NCBI RefSeq assembly: GCF_016545825.1
Contig: NC_052619.1
Coordinates: forward strand, 44,049,682-44,113,681
Origin: Eucalyptus grandis
Taxonomy: Eukaryota > Streptophyta > Magnoliopsida > Myrtales > Myrtaceae
Direction of reading: 5' to 3'
DNA length: 64,000 bases
Below are positions 11,861 to 23,090 of this stretch, in pieces. How positions within the stretch are numbered: the first letter of the stretch is position 1; each line of letters starts with the position of its first letter. The translations under genes were made by a program, and so were the position numbers. The notes below the pieces were generated by a model. The model searched no databases and was not told the DNA's origin. It saw only the letters and a list, made by a program, of their open reading frames with translations.

Positions 11861-12687
11861 AGGTCCATTTAATAATAATTCTATTCTCAAAATAATTTTT
11901 ATTTAAAAATAATTCTTTTTATTTTTATTCTTTAGATAAATTTGAGGAAGAGAGTTTGGTAATTATCCAAAATTTACTATTCCCTAAAAGAAATACGTTT
12001 AGTAAAATCTTAAATTTTTTGTAAATTAAAATTTCTTTTAATTTTTTAATAGTTTTACTATATTTTTCTCTTTTTCTTTATTTTTCTTTATTTTTATTTT
12101 TCCATCACTTTTCTCCTTCCTCATTGCTGCCAGCCATTTGCCATGGCTGACGACCAACTGGGTAAGGTTCGATGACATAACCGACTCCACAAGCTAGGGC
12201 AAGGTTTGCGAGCTTGCCAAAGCCCCACGAGACTAAGGCGAGGCCTAGCGAGGCCGAGCCTCTCCTATGGCCGAGCGAGCTCGCCAGGCTACTAACGAGG
12301 CTCAACCTTGCATAGCCAGCCAAGGCTGGCCTCTCCTTCGTCTAGCAAGGTCGAATCTCACGGCGATTGGCGACGAGATTGAGCTTTGCATTGGCCAAGT
12401 GAGGCTTCAGGGAGGCTATGGCAAGCTTGCCATCTCGCCCAACCAGCTGCCAACCATCATCATGGCTGGCGACTAGCAAAGAAGAAGAAGAAGAGAAAAG
12501 AAAAAAAAAAGAAAGAAAAATTGGCTTGATTCTAGAATTGTTCTTAGGAACAAAGAACAATTTTTTCTACTTTTGATTCTTTTCCAAATCTATTCCCGAA
12601 AACAAAAAGTTACCAAACTAAATTATGTTCTATCTTTGGTAAAAAATAAAATAATAGAATCATTACTATTTGGTCGATTCTGCACCC
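11861..12687. mobile_element. Large Tourist-like MITE 1 with GC-rich core
   Basis: Terminal inverted sequences (about 25 bp recognisable, sharing AATAATTCTATT / AATGATTCTATT) lie at both ends, bordered by TAA. The AT-rich shoulders are polypyrimidine on the left and polypurine on the right (AAGAAGAAGAAGAGAAAAG), around a GC-rich core at 12,110-12,480 made of short repeats such as GCGAGGCC and GAGCTCGCC. No transposase frame is present. Three-base TAA flanks suggest the PIF/Harbinger superfamily. Open frames in the core (12,105-12,323 and 12,267-12,476) are low-complexity and are not called as genes. Confidence 0.6.
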
Positions 12688-12690
12688 TAA

Positions 12691-13601
12691 GGCTCTGTTT
12701 GTTTGTGTTTTTTTTTTTGTTTTTGAACACTTTTTCTCATTTTTTTTCCTGGGAACAAAAAAGGAACAGAAACGCGTTTGGCGCGTTTACTTCTTTTGTT
12801 CTTTTGTTCCCAGGGAACAAAAAAGAAACGAGAAATAAAACAAACAAATTTGTGTTCTTATTTCCGAAACACGTTGAGACAACACTATTTTCTTCTTCTT
12901 TTTCTTCTTATTTTCTTCTTCTTTTTCTTTCGCCGGTCGCCGGCCCTCGGCCATGGCCGTGGCCGTGCGAGGGCCGGCGGCCCGCCCGGCCACGGCGAGG
13001 CTCGCGTCCCCCGAGCCGAGCCTCGCCCAATGCCGGGCAGGGTCGGCCTCGCTTTTGGCTGGGCGAGCTCGGCCGCCGGGATGCTGGCGAGCTCAAGCTC
13101 GCCCGGCCAAGGCGAGCCGACCTCGCGCGGGTGGGCGAGCTCGATCTCGCCTAGATCCGACGAGGCCGAGCTCGCCCGGCCCGGCGCCGAGGCTCGGCCT
13201 CGCCCGGATCTGGGCGAGTCGGCGTCGCCCGGGCGGTGGCCGGCGAGGTCGAGCCTCCATCAGGCTACGGTGAGGCTCGGCCTTACGGGCCAGCCGAGCC
13301 TCGTGGCCGGGCGGGCCGCCGGCCCTCGGACTGGGTCGCCGACCATGGCGCCGTGACAAACCAAAAGAAGAAAAAGAAAAAAAGGAAAAGAAAAAGAGAA
13401 AAAAAGGAAAATAAGAAAAAAATAGAAAAAATAAAAAGAAATAAAAATTATACAAATTTACCAAACGTGTTTTTTATTTTTTATTCCCAAAACAAGTTTA
13501 CCAAACGTGTTTTTTGTTCAAAAATTGTTTCCCCGAATGAAACACTTTTTTCTATTCTGTTCTGGAACAATTTTTTTTTACAACGCAAAACAAACGCACC
13601 C
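12691..13601. mobile_element. Large Tourist-like MITE 2 with GC-rich core
   Basis: Ends are GGCTCTGTTTGTTTG on the left and, reverse-complemented, GGGTGCGTTTGTTTTG on the right, each bordered by TAA (12,688-12,690 and 13,602-13,604). That is the terminal pattern and 3-bp target duplication of Tourist/PIF-Harbinger MITEs. The element abuts MITE 1 and seems to share its TAA. A core of about 425 bp (12,935-13,360) is extremely GC-rich and built from degenerate GGCGAGCTCG palindromes, between a polypyrimidine and a polypurine shoulder. It encodes no transposase. MITE 3 at 17,091 is a relative in the opposite orientation. Confidence 0.75.
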
Positions 13602-13604
13602 TAA

Positions 13605-16245
13605 GTGGCCATGTTACATTGAACTTCATAAAAGAAATGGGTACACCCACAATGATGCTTCTTTGCATTCTATGGAAATTAAAGCATCAACATTTCATTC
13701 CTTGTGCATATATTGATGAAAAAATATTTATGTTCTTCACATATTAAGCTACTCCAATTCTTCTTCTTTTATGTTTGTTTTTTTTTTTACTTTGCAAAGA
13801 GTGAGTACTTACTACTTAATATGGCATAATCTTGTTTGGAATATAAGAATGGAGCTGACAAAATGGAGCTGACAAACAGCCTACGACCACATCTATAGTA
13901 CTTTGACTTATTTACATTTGGAATATTTCCGTATCAATTACATATCTTGCATGATTAACATAATCATGTTGCCTGGTCAGGTAGTTTGAAATTTACAATA
14001 AAATTTGTTACTGTCTTCGTCGTTGTTAACGTTCCTAAAAATTTCACTTTCTTGGTGAATGATTATGGTGTTAAGGGCAGATATTGAATTTTCAAAAAGT
14101 ATGCGCCTTTTTTTTTAAATGGCATCTCAAAGACACATAAAAGCTTCTAAGACATGACATGTTTCCATGTTAATGCAAACGCATCACACAATGGTGATTC
14201 TATCCTCAAATCAAACCTTGTCATGGTCTATTAAATAATGTGTTTGAACACTAGCGAACTTAATTTTTTTTCACCAATATTGATATCCATCATTCAAACT
14301 TTTGCAACTTCTTGTTGACAAGCTTACTTGTTTCATGAAGTTATAGCCTTTTTCGACTGGTCATCTCACTATTAATGTGGAGTGCAATCCACGAAAATTG
14401 TTTCGTCAAAATATGATATAACACTAGCTTTTGAAAGGATATTGTTGGGACTGTTCTGATTAGTTAAGTATTCCTTTTTACTACGGTATGCTTTGTTCTT
14501 AACAGATATTAGGAATTCTTGATATTGGCTGAGATGCTTAGAGACATTGTATGGACGGTTTCACAATGGAATCAATGCTAATAGCAGTCGAAAGTACGGG
14601 GACTCTTACTATGTCCAAGCACTTTTTGAAAGGTAAAACAACTGAGCTCGTGGCTACTCCCATTTAACTGGTCAGGTATCTGGTCAGAGTTTGAACATCT
14701 GTGTTCTTCTTCTAATTTTGCCTCCAAGTTTCCTTGGTGCCGTCGGCAAGATTATATTTCCCTTGTCACTTGATTTGCCCGGTCTCAGAAGCAAAATGTT
14801 AGAGCACAACAGTGGTATGTGGAACTCAGTGGTTGACCTTTAGCTTTTCTTCTTTGAGTTTCATATTAAAGTATACAAAAAATCAATCAGCTCGTCCTTA
14901 AGCAATTTCTTCGCCCTCTCTTACTTTTTTAGCAGACAAAAGTAGAATAGGTGTGAATCTTTGGGTGTAGTGAAATTTAACTTCAGCTTTCCTTCATATT
15001 TTGCCATGGCAATGAATCATTTCGTATGCATTCATTTGATATAGTCGACCCAAAAGTTTGGATACCCTTATCATTCAGAAAAGGAAATTTATCTTATCTT
15101 ACTAAAGAGGTCCAAAAATATAAAGTCATTTTCAGCAACTACAGAGTAAGAATTCAACTTGGTTTAGAACGGCGACAAAAATAGAAACCCCATTAATGTG
15201 TATCTTTTCATTGTTATTAGGTAAACTGGTAATAGCAAAACTTGAAACTCAACATTTGGAAAAATACTTTGCCAAAAATTAATGTTTGTATAATTTACAT
15301 CAACAAGCAATGAAAAGTATGTCCTTCATCAATGAAAATATTAGGCATAAATTGTTAATGATGAAAACATTTTTTATAAAATCAACAATTTGAAAAATAC
15401 TTTCATGAAAAATGATCACTTATATCGTTTACAAAAATAATTATAGGTGTAAAAGATTGTTGATTATGAAAATATTTTCTATGGATTAATTATTCTAAGC
15501 GATATAAATAACTATTTGTCAATAAATCATCTATTATTTAAGACACGGATCAATCCTTAATGTTAAAGTTTGTTAATTTCTTTTATAAGTAATTTATACT
15601 AAAAATACAATTTCAAATAATTATCGATTAAATTTGTCTCGTTAAGAATATCATACGTAAAATTTACGCAATTTTGGGGTGGATGCGACCGCAATTTTTG
15701 AGTCTATCCTTTCTATCTGAGTTAGTCTCCTTTTCTGGACCCCACGCGTCTTTTCTTTTCACACTGCCAAATATCTGGGTTGTGGTCAATGGCAATGCGA
15801 TCGCAATTTTTGGGTCTATCCGCTTTTTCTCGTTAAGACCTCTTTGGTGGACCCCACACGTCTTTCTTTCACAACACCAAACATTTGCACCTGCGTTCGC
15901 TTCTTATTGGGTCAATTCCATTCTGACAACGGATCAAGAAAATATTTCCATTCCCAGCTGGGCAGAATTCGGTCTCAAGAGAAAATGAACAAAAGTGGGC
16001 TGGCGCCCTCTCTCTCTCCTATTGTTTTTCAATCTTTTTCCAATATGGCGGTCGTGTGGTGACATCAACATTGTATGTCTGCAAATATACAAGAGGAAAC
16101 GTTAGTCAAGTTAAGGGAGGAAATTACAATCAACAATACAGGAAAAAACCAAGATTAATATTCCACAGTGCTTCCGTTTGCACGAAAGTCGAAACCTTAA
16201 CCCCTCATTCGTTGTTAGGTGAATGGGAGAAAATCAAAATTATGG
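13605..16245 (+). repeat. NLR-upstream repeat unit, copy U2
   Basis: The left part (13,605-13,990) matches 17,985-18,370: AAGTGGCCATGTTAC, TCTATGGAAATTAAAGC and TTGTGCATATATTGATAAAA. The middle (14,040-14,700) matches U1. Near 15,670-15,930 the NLR promoter-like block occurs twice in tandem. No NLR coding frame is present; the open frames at 15,674-15,988 and 15,844-16,062 lie over the promoter-like block. The stretch 14,800-15,650 is AT-rich and holds nothing I can name. Confidence 0.65.
15670..15930 (+). repeat. Tandemly doubled NLR promoter-like block
   Basis: GATGCGACCGCAATTTTTG at about 15,674 and ATGCGATCGCAATTTTTG at about 15,794 are 120 bases apart. Each is followed by a TGGACCCCAC(A/G)CGTCTTT segment and by CACCAAACATTTGCAC-like text. 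The same block stands once upstream of each NLR start. The right copy keeps GGGTCAATTCC, whose complement holds the W-box core TTGACC. Confidence 0.7.
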
Positions 16246-16249
16246 CAAG

Positions 16250-16845
16250 TGGGAATGAAAGGGTGGTTTTGGTAACATGTTTATTTTGAGGAATAATTTT
16301 AAAAAATAGTTTTTTTTTAATTTTTATTAATTGGAACAATTTATGAGTAAACTAACGTGCTTGGTAATTATGTGAAATTTACATTTTCGGACTAAAAGAA
16401 CATAAATGCATTTTGTATGACCCATAAAATTTTTGTGCCACATAATGTCTTTAATATTTTTTAGATTTTTTCTGTTTTCCTCTCTTCTTTCTCTTTCTTT
16501 AGCAAGCGCCGGGGGCAATAGCAGCGGCTGGCATCCAACTATGGTGGCGGCGGCGGCAGTAGACAAGTGAATGTCCACCAACTAATTCGAAGAAGAAGAA
16601 GAAGAAGAAAGCAAAAAAAATGAAAAAAAAGACTTACTTCCAAAAGTTGTTTTTGAAAACAATAAGTTATTTTTTTTTCTACTTGTTTTTGTTCTAAATA
16701 TTTTCCATGACCACTTTTTTAATTTAAGAAATAAAAAAATTAACTGACGTTATTAAATAGATTTATATTTTTTTCATTCTGAGAAACAAAAGAACAAAAA
16801 TAAAAATAAAGAAATAGAAATATTATCATGCCAACTCAAATGGAC
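16250..16845. mobile_element. MITE-like element 7 (small GC core)
   Basis: The left end (GTGGTTTTGGTAACATGTTTATTTT) and the reverse complement of the right end (GTTGGCATGATAATATTTCT...) are similar. The interior runs polypyrimidine (16,440-16,500), a short GC-rich core with GGCGGCGGCGG (16,540-16,560), then AAGAAGAAGAAG. This is the same plan as MITEs 1-3 in a shorter form. No clear target duplication was found. Confidence 0.5.
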
Positions 16846-16849
16846 CAAG

Positions 16850-17087
16850 TAAGAAGAAAAAGCAGGTGCACATGTTTAGCGGCATGAAAGAAAGACATGT
16901 GGGGTCCTTGCAAACATTCGGTGTCGTGAAAGACCTCCACAGCACGGTAGTCCCATAGCAATCGGGAATTCACTTCAATCAGCATCCACCAGTAGTAAAG
17001 CTATTCATGCACAGTGATGTTTTTAAAGAAAAGAAATGGGAACACTCACTCTTCCTTGGGAGAAAATATTCAGTAGGATATGGACAC
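16850..17087. repeat. NLR-upstream fragment with inverted promoter-like block
   Basis: AAAGACATGTGGGGTCCTTGC near 16,889-16,910 is close to the reverse complement of the GGACCCCACACGTCTTT block. The following TCATGCACAGTGATG segment resembles 43,700-43,735 and 48,570-48,600. Confidence 0.5.
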
Positions 17088-17090
17088 TAT

Positions 17091-17970
17091 GGGCGCGTTT
17101 GGTTGTGTTTTGCTTTTTAAAATTGTAACGTAAATGTAAAAAAGTATTTACATTAGAACAATTTTCAACAAAATACGCGTTTGGTAAACTTGTTCTAATA
17201 AAAAATAAACGAAACATGTTTGGTAAATTTGGATAATTTTTTATTTCTTTTATTTTTTCTATTTTTTTCTTATTTTCCTTTTTTTCTTTTTTTCTTTTTC
17301 ATTTTTTTCTTCTTTTGGCCGGTCGTGACCAAGGCCTTGGCGGCGACCGGCCGGCGAGGGTCGAGGCTGCGCCCGCCGGCGGGCGAGGCGCGGCCTCGCC
17401 GGGCCACCGCCCGGGCGAGGCCGAGGCTCGCCGCCGCCGGGCGAGCTCGGCCTAGCCCAGCCCGGGCGAGCTCGAGGCCGGATCTGGGCGAGATCGAGCT
17501 CGCCCCCGGCGCGAGGTCGGCTCGTTGATCCGGGCGAGGCCGAGCTCCCCGACCATGGCGAGGCCGACCCTCGCCCGGCTACGGCGAGCGCCGGCCTCGC
17601 CGGGGACGGGCGAGCGTCGGCCTCGCCGGGCCGCGAGCCTCGCCGTGGCCGGGCGAGGCCGCCGGCCCTCGTCGGCCGGTCGCCGACCATGGCCGAGCCC
17701 GCGACCGGCCAAAAAGAAAGAAGAACAAAAATAAGAGAAAAAAGAAAAAAAAAAAAAAGTGTTTCGATTTGTGTTCCGAAACAAAAAGCACAAAATTTGT
17801 GTTCTTGTTTCTTTTTCTTTTGTTCCCTTAACAAAAGAACAAAAGGACCTGGGAACAAAGAACAAAAAGGAACGAAACGCACACAAACGCGTTTCTGTTC
17901 CTTTTTTGTTCCCGAACAAAAAAAGGAAATTTCTGTTCCTGGGAACAGAAACAGGGCAACCATGCAGGCC
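17091..17970. mobile_element. Large Tourist-like MITE 3 with GC-rich core (inverted relative to MITE 2)
   Basis: GGGCGCGTTTGGTTG on the left and GGCCTGCATGGTTG (reverse complement) on the right are bordered by TAT at 17,088-17,090 and 17,971-17,973. The AT shoulder with CGTTTGGTAAACTTGTTCT matches the reverse complement of MITE 2's right shoulder (AACAAGTTTACCAAACG). The core (17,325-17,712) is a chain of GGCGAGGCCGAG and GGGCGAGCTCG variants. Open frames across the core (17,220-17,528; 17,259-17,963 minus; 17,452-18,024 minus) are Arg/Ala/Pro-rich low-complexity translations and are not genes. Confidence 0.7.
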
Positions 17971-17984
17971 TATGTCGAACTTCT

Positions 17985-19209
17985 CCTTGGGATAAGTGGC
18001 CATGTTACGTTGAACTTCTCTCATGGCATTCCATGGAAATTAAAGCGGCAACATTTTGTACCTTGTGCATATATTGATAAAAAAATATTTATGTTCTTGA
18101 CATGTTAAGCTACTACTCTTTTTTTCTTCTTCTTTTCTTTTGAAAGAGTGAGTACCTAACATGGCATAAATAATTGATTTGTCTTTTTTTTCCCTTCTAG
18201 ATGAAGAGGGACCAACCCCTATTTGCATCCTCCTTCTCGGAATATAAGGATCAAGTTGACAAATAGCCTACGATCAAATCTCTAGTACATTGGCTCATTT
18301 ACATTTGGAATATTTCTGTATCGATTACACAACTTGCATGGTTAACCTAGTCATGTTGCGTGCAGGAGTCCTTGCGCCATTTACGTCTTTGAGTTCTCAA
18401 ACTTTTATTTCATTCATTTAAGAATAAAAACTTGCATTAAAAATGCATTTGGGAGATTCGGTTTGCTCCATCAATTTCTTATGGACAGAAACCATAGCTG
18501 GCTTTTTTAATTCCCTATAGACATAGTAACAGATTGTGTGAGAATATGTCTACATGATCATGAATTCCCATGTGCAAAAGAGAAACATAAATTAGTAATT
18601 ATCCTTTTTACTAATATGAGTGATCGAAACATTTATAATTAACATTTGATATCATCCACTAAATTATCCCTTTGGTCTAATTATCACAAAACATGGATGA
18701 TCCTAGGATTAATCATTTTGATAAGTCTCCCATATCTAAATTTTAAGTGTATTCTTTCATATGAAGGCAAATGTGGAGTTATTTTTTCATTGGTCGAAAT
18801 AAGGATACTCAAATATCTTGATATTCAAAAATAAAACCATTCAAACTTTACTTTGAAAAAGGTATTTGTATGAATTAATATACGTAAGAGTGCTACATAT
18901 TTTGAAAAAAAATATTTAAAAAAAAAAGACTAATCAAGGTGCAATATAATTTTTTAGAGAAACAAAAATATTGAGAATATTTTAGTTGTTAAGTATCTTA
19001 TTCCTTTTACTCTTTGGATAAGAATTTTCATTTCTAGACAAGAAAGCTATTGCAGGTTTTCATTATTTGAGTGCATTTGGGTTTTCGTTTGGAACTGCTC
19101 TCAATACGAGACCAAAGGCTTTTTTCAAAATCATTTTCATGTCCAAATGGAAACGAAAACAAAAAAACGAGGAAATTTCCTCTAGACAATACAGGGGCAA
19201 CCTCCTTTT
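17985..19209 (+). repeat. NLR 1 far-upstream region (duplicated unit)
   Basis: No coding sequence is seen. Much of this stretch is paralogous to 43,900-44,870 and 50,300-51,240. Shared text includes CAGAAACCATAG.TGGCTT, ACAGATTGTGTGA, TCTACATGATCATG.ATTCCC, and GGATAAG.ATTTTCATTTCTA near the right end. It is the outer part of the segmental duplication that carries the NLR loci. Confidence 0.7.
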
Positions 19210-19377
19210 TTGACCCGTGAGGCTTTTCCTCTGGTGTTTCCTCTTTCTTTCTTGTGGACCCCACACGTCTTTCACCCACCACCCAACTCTTGCACGCGCT
19301 AGTCTTCTTATTGGTCAATTCCATTCCCACTGGTTGACTGAATTTTACAATGAGCTGCTGTTGGCCTTGCTATATAT
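19210..19377 (+). promoter_or_regulatory. NLR 1 core promoter: W-box motifs and TATA box
   Basis: TTGACC at 19,210-19,215, GGTCAA (complement TTGACC) at 19,313-19,318 and TTGACT at 19,334-19,339 match the WRKY-bound W-box core TTGAC(C/T). A TATATAT box lies at 19,371-19,377, 114 bases before the start codon. The same layout stands upstream of NLR 2. WRKY control of plant immune genes is established knowledge; binding here is inference. Confidence 0.5.
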
Positions 19378-19490
19378 GTTCGTGCATGAACTAGATCACG
19401 AGGCACCACCAAACCATTGTTACCCAACAAAAGCATCAACTTGCAACCTCCTCTCAAGCGCTCCTCGACCCCTGCTTTTGCCTTTTGGAA

Positions 19491-22454
19491 ATGGCTGAAG
19501 CAGTGCTCTTCACCCTCACCAACGACATACTGAAACTCGCCGGTTCCAACATCTATTCGAAGATCCAACTTGCACGAGGTGCGAGCGATGATCTCAGCCG
19601 TCTCAAGCACACCGTCAAGACCATCCAAACTGTGCTTTTGGATGCCGAGAAGAAACGATGGCACAAAAAGCAAGTCAAGCTCTGGCTCGTGTGGCTAAAG
19701 GATGTGTTGTACGACGCACAAGACCTGCTGGACGATGTCGCAACCGAAGATCTGAGGCGGAAGGTTGCTCCTGACAACAAGATGTCGAAAGCGGTATGCT
19801 TTTTCTTTCCCAAATCAAATCAGCTAGCACAGCCCTACAAAGTGGCTAAAAGGATTCAAGAAATTAGGAATAACTGGATTGGATTGCAAAAGAGAAAGTT
19901 TGATTTAGAGGAACATCCGACTGAGAAATCAATGGCCATTGTGAGAGGAAAGAAAACTGAAAATTTCGAACCCTGACGAACAAATAATTGGTAGGGGAAA
20001 GGACAAGAGAAGATCAAACGACATTTGTTTGCTCCCTCCCTAGCCAGGAGTGTGTCATTTGTTGCCATTGCTGGTAAAGGAGGTCTTGGAAAAACCGCAC
20101 TTGCACAACTAGTGTACAACGATTGGGATGTACGACGTCATTTCGAGCTTCAGATGTGGGTTTGTATTTGATGTGAATTCGATTATCAAAGAAATTTGTA
20201 AATCAGCAACCCGTAAAGATCATGAGAATAAGTCCATACCCGAATTGCAAATCCTTCTCCACCAGACTCTAAACGAGAAGAAATACTTGCTTGTTTTGGA
20301 TGACGTGTGGAATGAAGGTCGGGATAAATGGGTGATGCTTGGAGATTGGCTAGAGGGTGGTTTGCAGGGAAGCAAAATACTTATAACCACTCGCAATTGC
20401 AGAGTTGTAGAGATCGCTAATGCGAAATCATTTATCTATGAACCACGTGGCTTATCTGATGATAAGTCGTGGGACTTATTTAGGAAAATGGCTTTTGGAG
20501 ATGGGGTAGAATGGTTAGACCCAAAACTGGAGGAGATGGGTCGAGATATAGTTAAAAAATGCACTGGGGTTCCCCTTGCCATTAGAACTATAGGAGGACT
20601 TTTGTACGGCAAAAACGAAGCTGAATGGCTCCGTTATAAAGTGCATGAACTTTCACAAATACCGGAAATTGATGCGGTTAATGGAGGAATTATGCAAGTC
20701 CTCTAGTTCAGTTATGAGCATCTCCCATCATGCTTGAAACATTGTTTTGCATATTGCTCATTGTTTCCGAAAGATTATGTCTATAAGAAAGATATGATGA
20801 TCCATCTTTGGGTGGCACAAGGCTTTATTGAGTCACGCAATGGGGAGGATAACCTTGAAGAGGTCGCCAACAATTACTTGTCAGAACTAATATGTAGGTC
20901 ATTCCTCGAGGTTGAATCAACAATCAAATATGGCAATGTCCACGAGGTCAAACAATTCAAGGTGCATGATCTCATGCATGATCTTGCTCAAAAAGTTGCT
21001 GGAGGTGAATGCAAGACAATTAATTCTAAAGAAGGAGATAATGATAGAGCAATTCGACATGTGTCGTATATTTCAGAGACTTTCTCTGAAGAGAAAATGA
21101 TGTCTCAACTCAGAACATCCAAATTGCGGACGTTTCTCTTAGAAAGTAATGGCTATGAACCCAACTTTAACAAAGTATCCTCCGTACTCAACTATAAGAA
21201 AGTTTTCTCCCGTTGTGGACATTGTCGAGCGTTGTATTTGGAATTTGAACATATTCCTTTTCCTCCTTCCTCCTTAGGAAAGTTGAAGCAATTAAGATTT
21301 CTTCATATTTCTATGAATGAATCCATCAAAAGTTTGCCGGATTCAATCACTGATTTGGTGAACTTGCAAAACCTTGAACTCTTGCATTGTGGGCACCTTC
21401 AAACATTTCCAAGAGATTTGAGGAAATTGGTCAAACTTAGACACCTCTTAATTGAAAATTGTCACTCACTAAGCCAGCTACCACCCTAAGTGAACTCCCT
21501 TCCCTAAGGACGTTGAGTCTCCAGTGCTTGAATGCATTAAAGTTCGTTCAACAGACAAGTGACCCAAAGCAATCTAATACCGCACTCCCCTTCTTTCAAT
21601 CTCTTGAGAGTCTGACACTCTACGGATGTCAAGAGCTAAAAGGATGGTTGGGAAGAATGCGAGAAATGGGAGCACATCAAAAGCATCGGTCAAACAACTC
21701 ACGGTCATCCTTCCCAAAACTTCGGTTCGTAGATATATCCCGTTGTTCCCACTTGAATTCTATACCATCATTCCCCCAGGTGGAACACTTGTCGATAGAA
21801 AGCACAAAAATGTTGGAACAACAATTGATGGCCAATCCAAATTGCCCATCAGAAGGAACAGTGGAAGCCACATTCATTCCTTTCCCTGAACTAAAATATC
21901 TAAATCTTCATAATTATGATATGAATCTAGAGCCCTTCATGCTTAAGACTCTACTCCAATCGGCCAATAACATCGAGTGTATGGGCATCTCCAATTTCGA
22001 CCTAAGGAGTCACTCTTGTGAGATGCAGCACCTTTCCTTGCTCAAGGAACTTCGTCTTTGGAATTGTCACGGACTCGATTTATTGTGCCAAGAAGACGAG
22101 CATGGCACCCAATGGCAATTCCCTATGAATCTCCGTGCTCTTACCATTGGAAATTGTGAAGATTTGGTGGCATTACCCAAGGGAATTCAACACGTGACAA
22201 CTCTGCAATCTCTCCTTTTATTTAACTGTTCGAGTCTAAAACATTTGTCGGAATGGATTGGAAATTTCTCTTTACTCGAAGAGCTTGAATTAGTTCACTG
22301 TTATAGATTAGAGCATATACCATCTGAGATATGCAACCTCACACGTTTGAAGAAATTGAGAATTTATAAATGTCCCTTATTAGATCGAAGGTGCCTAACT
22401 GATGTGCACATCCCACTCATTGATTGGGAGGATTACCTGTCCGATTCGGATTAG
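19491..22454 (+). pseudogene. CC-NB-LRR (RGA-type) disease-resistance pseudogene, NLR 1
   Basis: The product would be an intracellular immune receptor of about 980 residues. The ATG at 19,491 is in the position used by NLR 2; the TTG upstream is not needed. The Rx-type coiled coil holds 'LKDVLYDAQDLLDD' (EDVID-like). NB-ARC motifs follow: P-loop 'GKGGLGKT' (20,073-20,096), kinase-2 'LVLDDVW' (20,290-20,312; the final Trp marks the CC class), RNBS-B 'KILITTRN', 'GVPLAI' for GLPL (20,567-20,585) and 'MHD' (20,974-20,982). Leucine-rich repeats fill 21,240-22,400. Breaks: a frame change ending at a TGA at 19,974-19,976; a deletion of about 11 bases near 20,168 that removes RNBS-A residues; a TAG at 20,704-20,706; a one-base deletion near 21,485. 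At least four lesions make it a clear pseudogene. No intron is evident. Confidence 0.92.
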
Positions 22455-22735
22455 CATTAGAGGTACGAGAAAAGACTTATATCGCCTATCAATAGTGTGC
22501 CTTTTTCAACTATTTTACCTTCTTTATTATTTAACTAATTTCTCTCTTCTTCACTGTATATTCGCAGGTCGCAGTGCAAATATTTATCAAAAAGAAGGAT
22601 AGCCTCTCTCCACTCACGCTCCAGCTCGCCACCGTCTTCTTCGTCATGTCGCGCGTGTAGAACAAACGCCTGCTTTGCCTCCTAGTCTTGCTCGTACAAC
22701 CTCCTCACTCCCCCTCCACTCACGCTCCTTCATCT
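22455..22735 (+). other. NLR 3' flank, duplicated downstream of NLR 2
   Basis: GAGAAAAGACTTA, TATCAATAGTGT and CCTTCTTTATTATTTAACTAATTTCTC, followed by GCAAATATTTATCAA, recur at 54,684-54,830 after NLR 2. The segment could be a 3' untranslated region. It leads directly into the dioxygenase fragment at about 22,737, so a junction between unrelated genes lies between about 22,580 and 22,740. Confidence 0.6.
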
Positions 22736-22736
22736 C

Positions 22737-23036
22737 CTCCATCACTACCGCCTGAAGAACCCCAGCGTCCCCGACGCGCGTCGCATCCTGTCGATCGCCT
22801 CCTTCCTCTTTGGCCGGGTCCGCCGAGGTCGATGATCGGGAAGCTGAGATTCTCAGATCCGCCGCTCGATTCGGAGCTGCCTGCCTTCGGATGTCTCCTG
22901 CGGTCGGATGACGAAATTCTAGGGATTTCGGTGATCCCGGCGTCGACGAGGCCTTTGACGCCGGCTTTCGAGTCGTCGCCCGCTCTGTCGTAGCTTTCTG
23001 CTCGCCGGAGTCGGAGGCCAAATCGATGGTAGGCAT
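22737..23036 (-). pseudogene. ACC-oxidase-homolog (2OG dioxygenase) exon-1 fragment A1
   Basis: The minus strand from an ATG near 23,029-23,031 reads a broken version of the first exon of an 'ACC oxidase homolog' type 2-oxoglutarate dioxygenase. In shifting frames the pieces are a 'KAGVKGLVDAG'-like segment, 'AKRKEAIERM'-like residues and a 'GFF' end. The better-preserved copy at 59,935-60,200 makes the call clear. The fragment stops where NLR 3' flank begins, so only the first 90 or so codons were ever joined here. A CT microsatellite lies just upstream of its start. Confidence 0.65.
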
Positions 23037-23038
23037 TG

Positions 23039-23041
<3 letters not shown>

Positions 23042-23087
<46 letters not shown>
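23042..23087. repeat. (CT)n microsatellite, about 23 units
   Basis: An uninterrupted CT run lies immediately upstream of the dioxygenase fragment start, on the minus strand a GA run. The duplicate locus near 60,215-60,280 has only short CTCTGTCT/CTATCTAT remnants, so the run expanded or collapsed after duplication. Confidence 0.95.

Positions 23088-23090
<3 letters not shown>

Noticed and set aside
12573..13604. Overlapping frames of up to 193 codons in GC-rich sequence
   Set aside because: Low-complexity Arg/Ala/Gly/Pro translations of the MITE core, open in many frames because GC-rich DNA has few stops.
17220..18108. Frames up to 234 codons on both strands
   Set aside because: Same reason; they cover the core and homopolymer shoulders of MITE 3.
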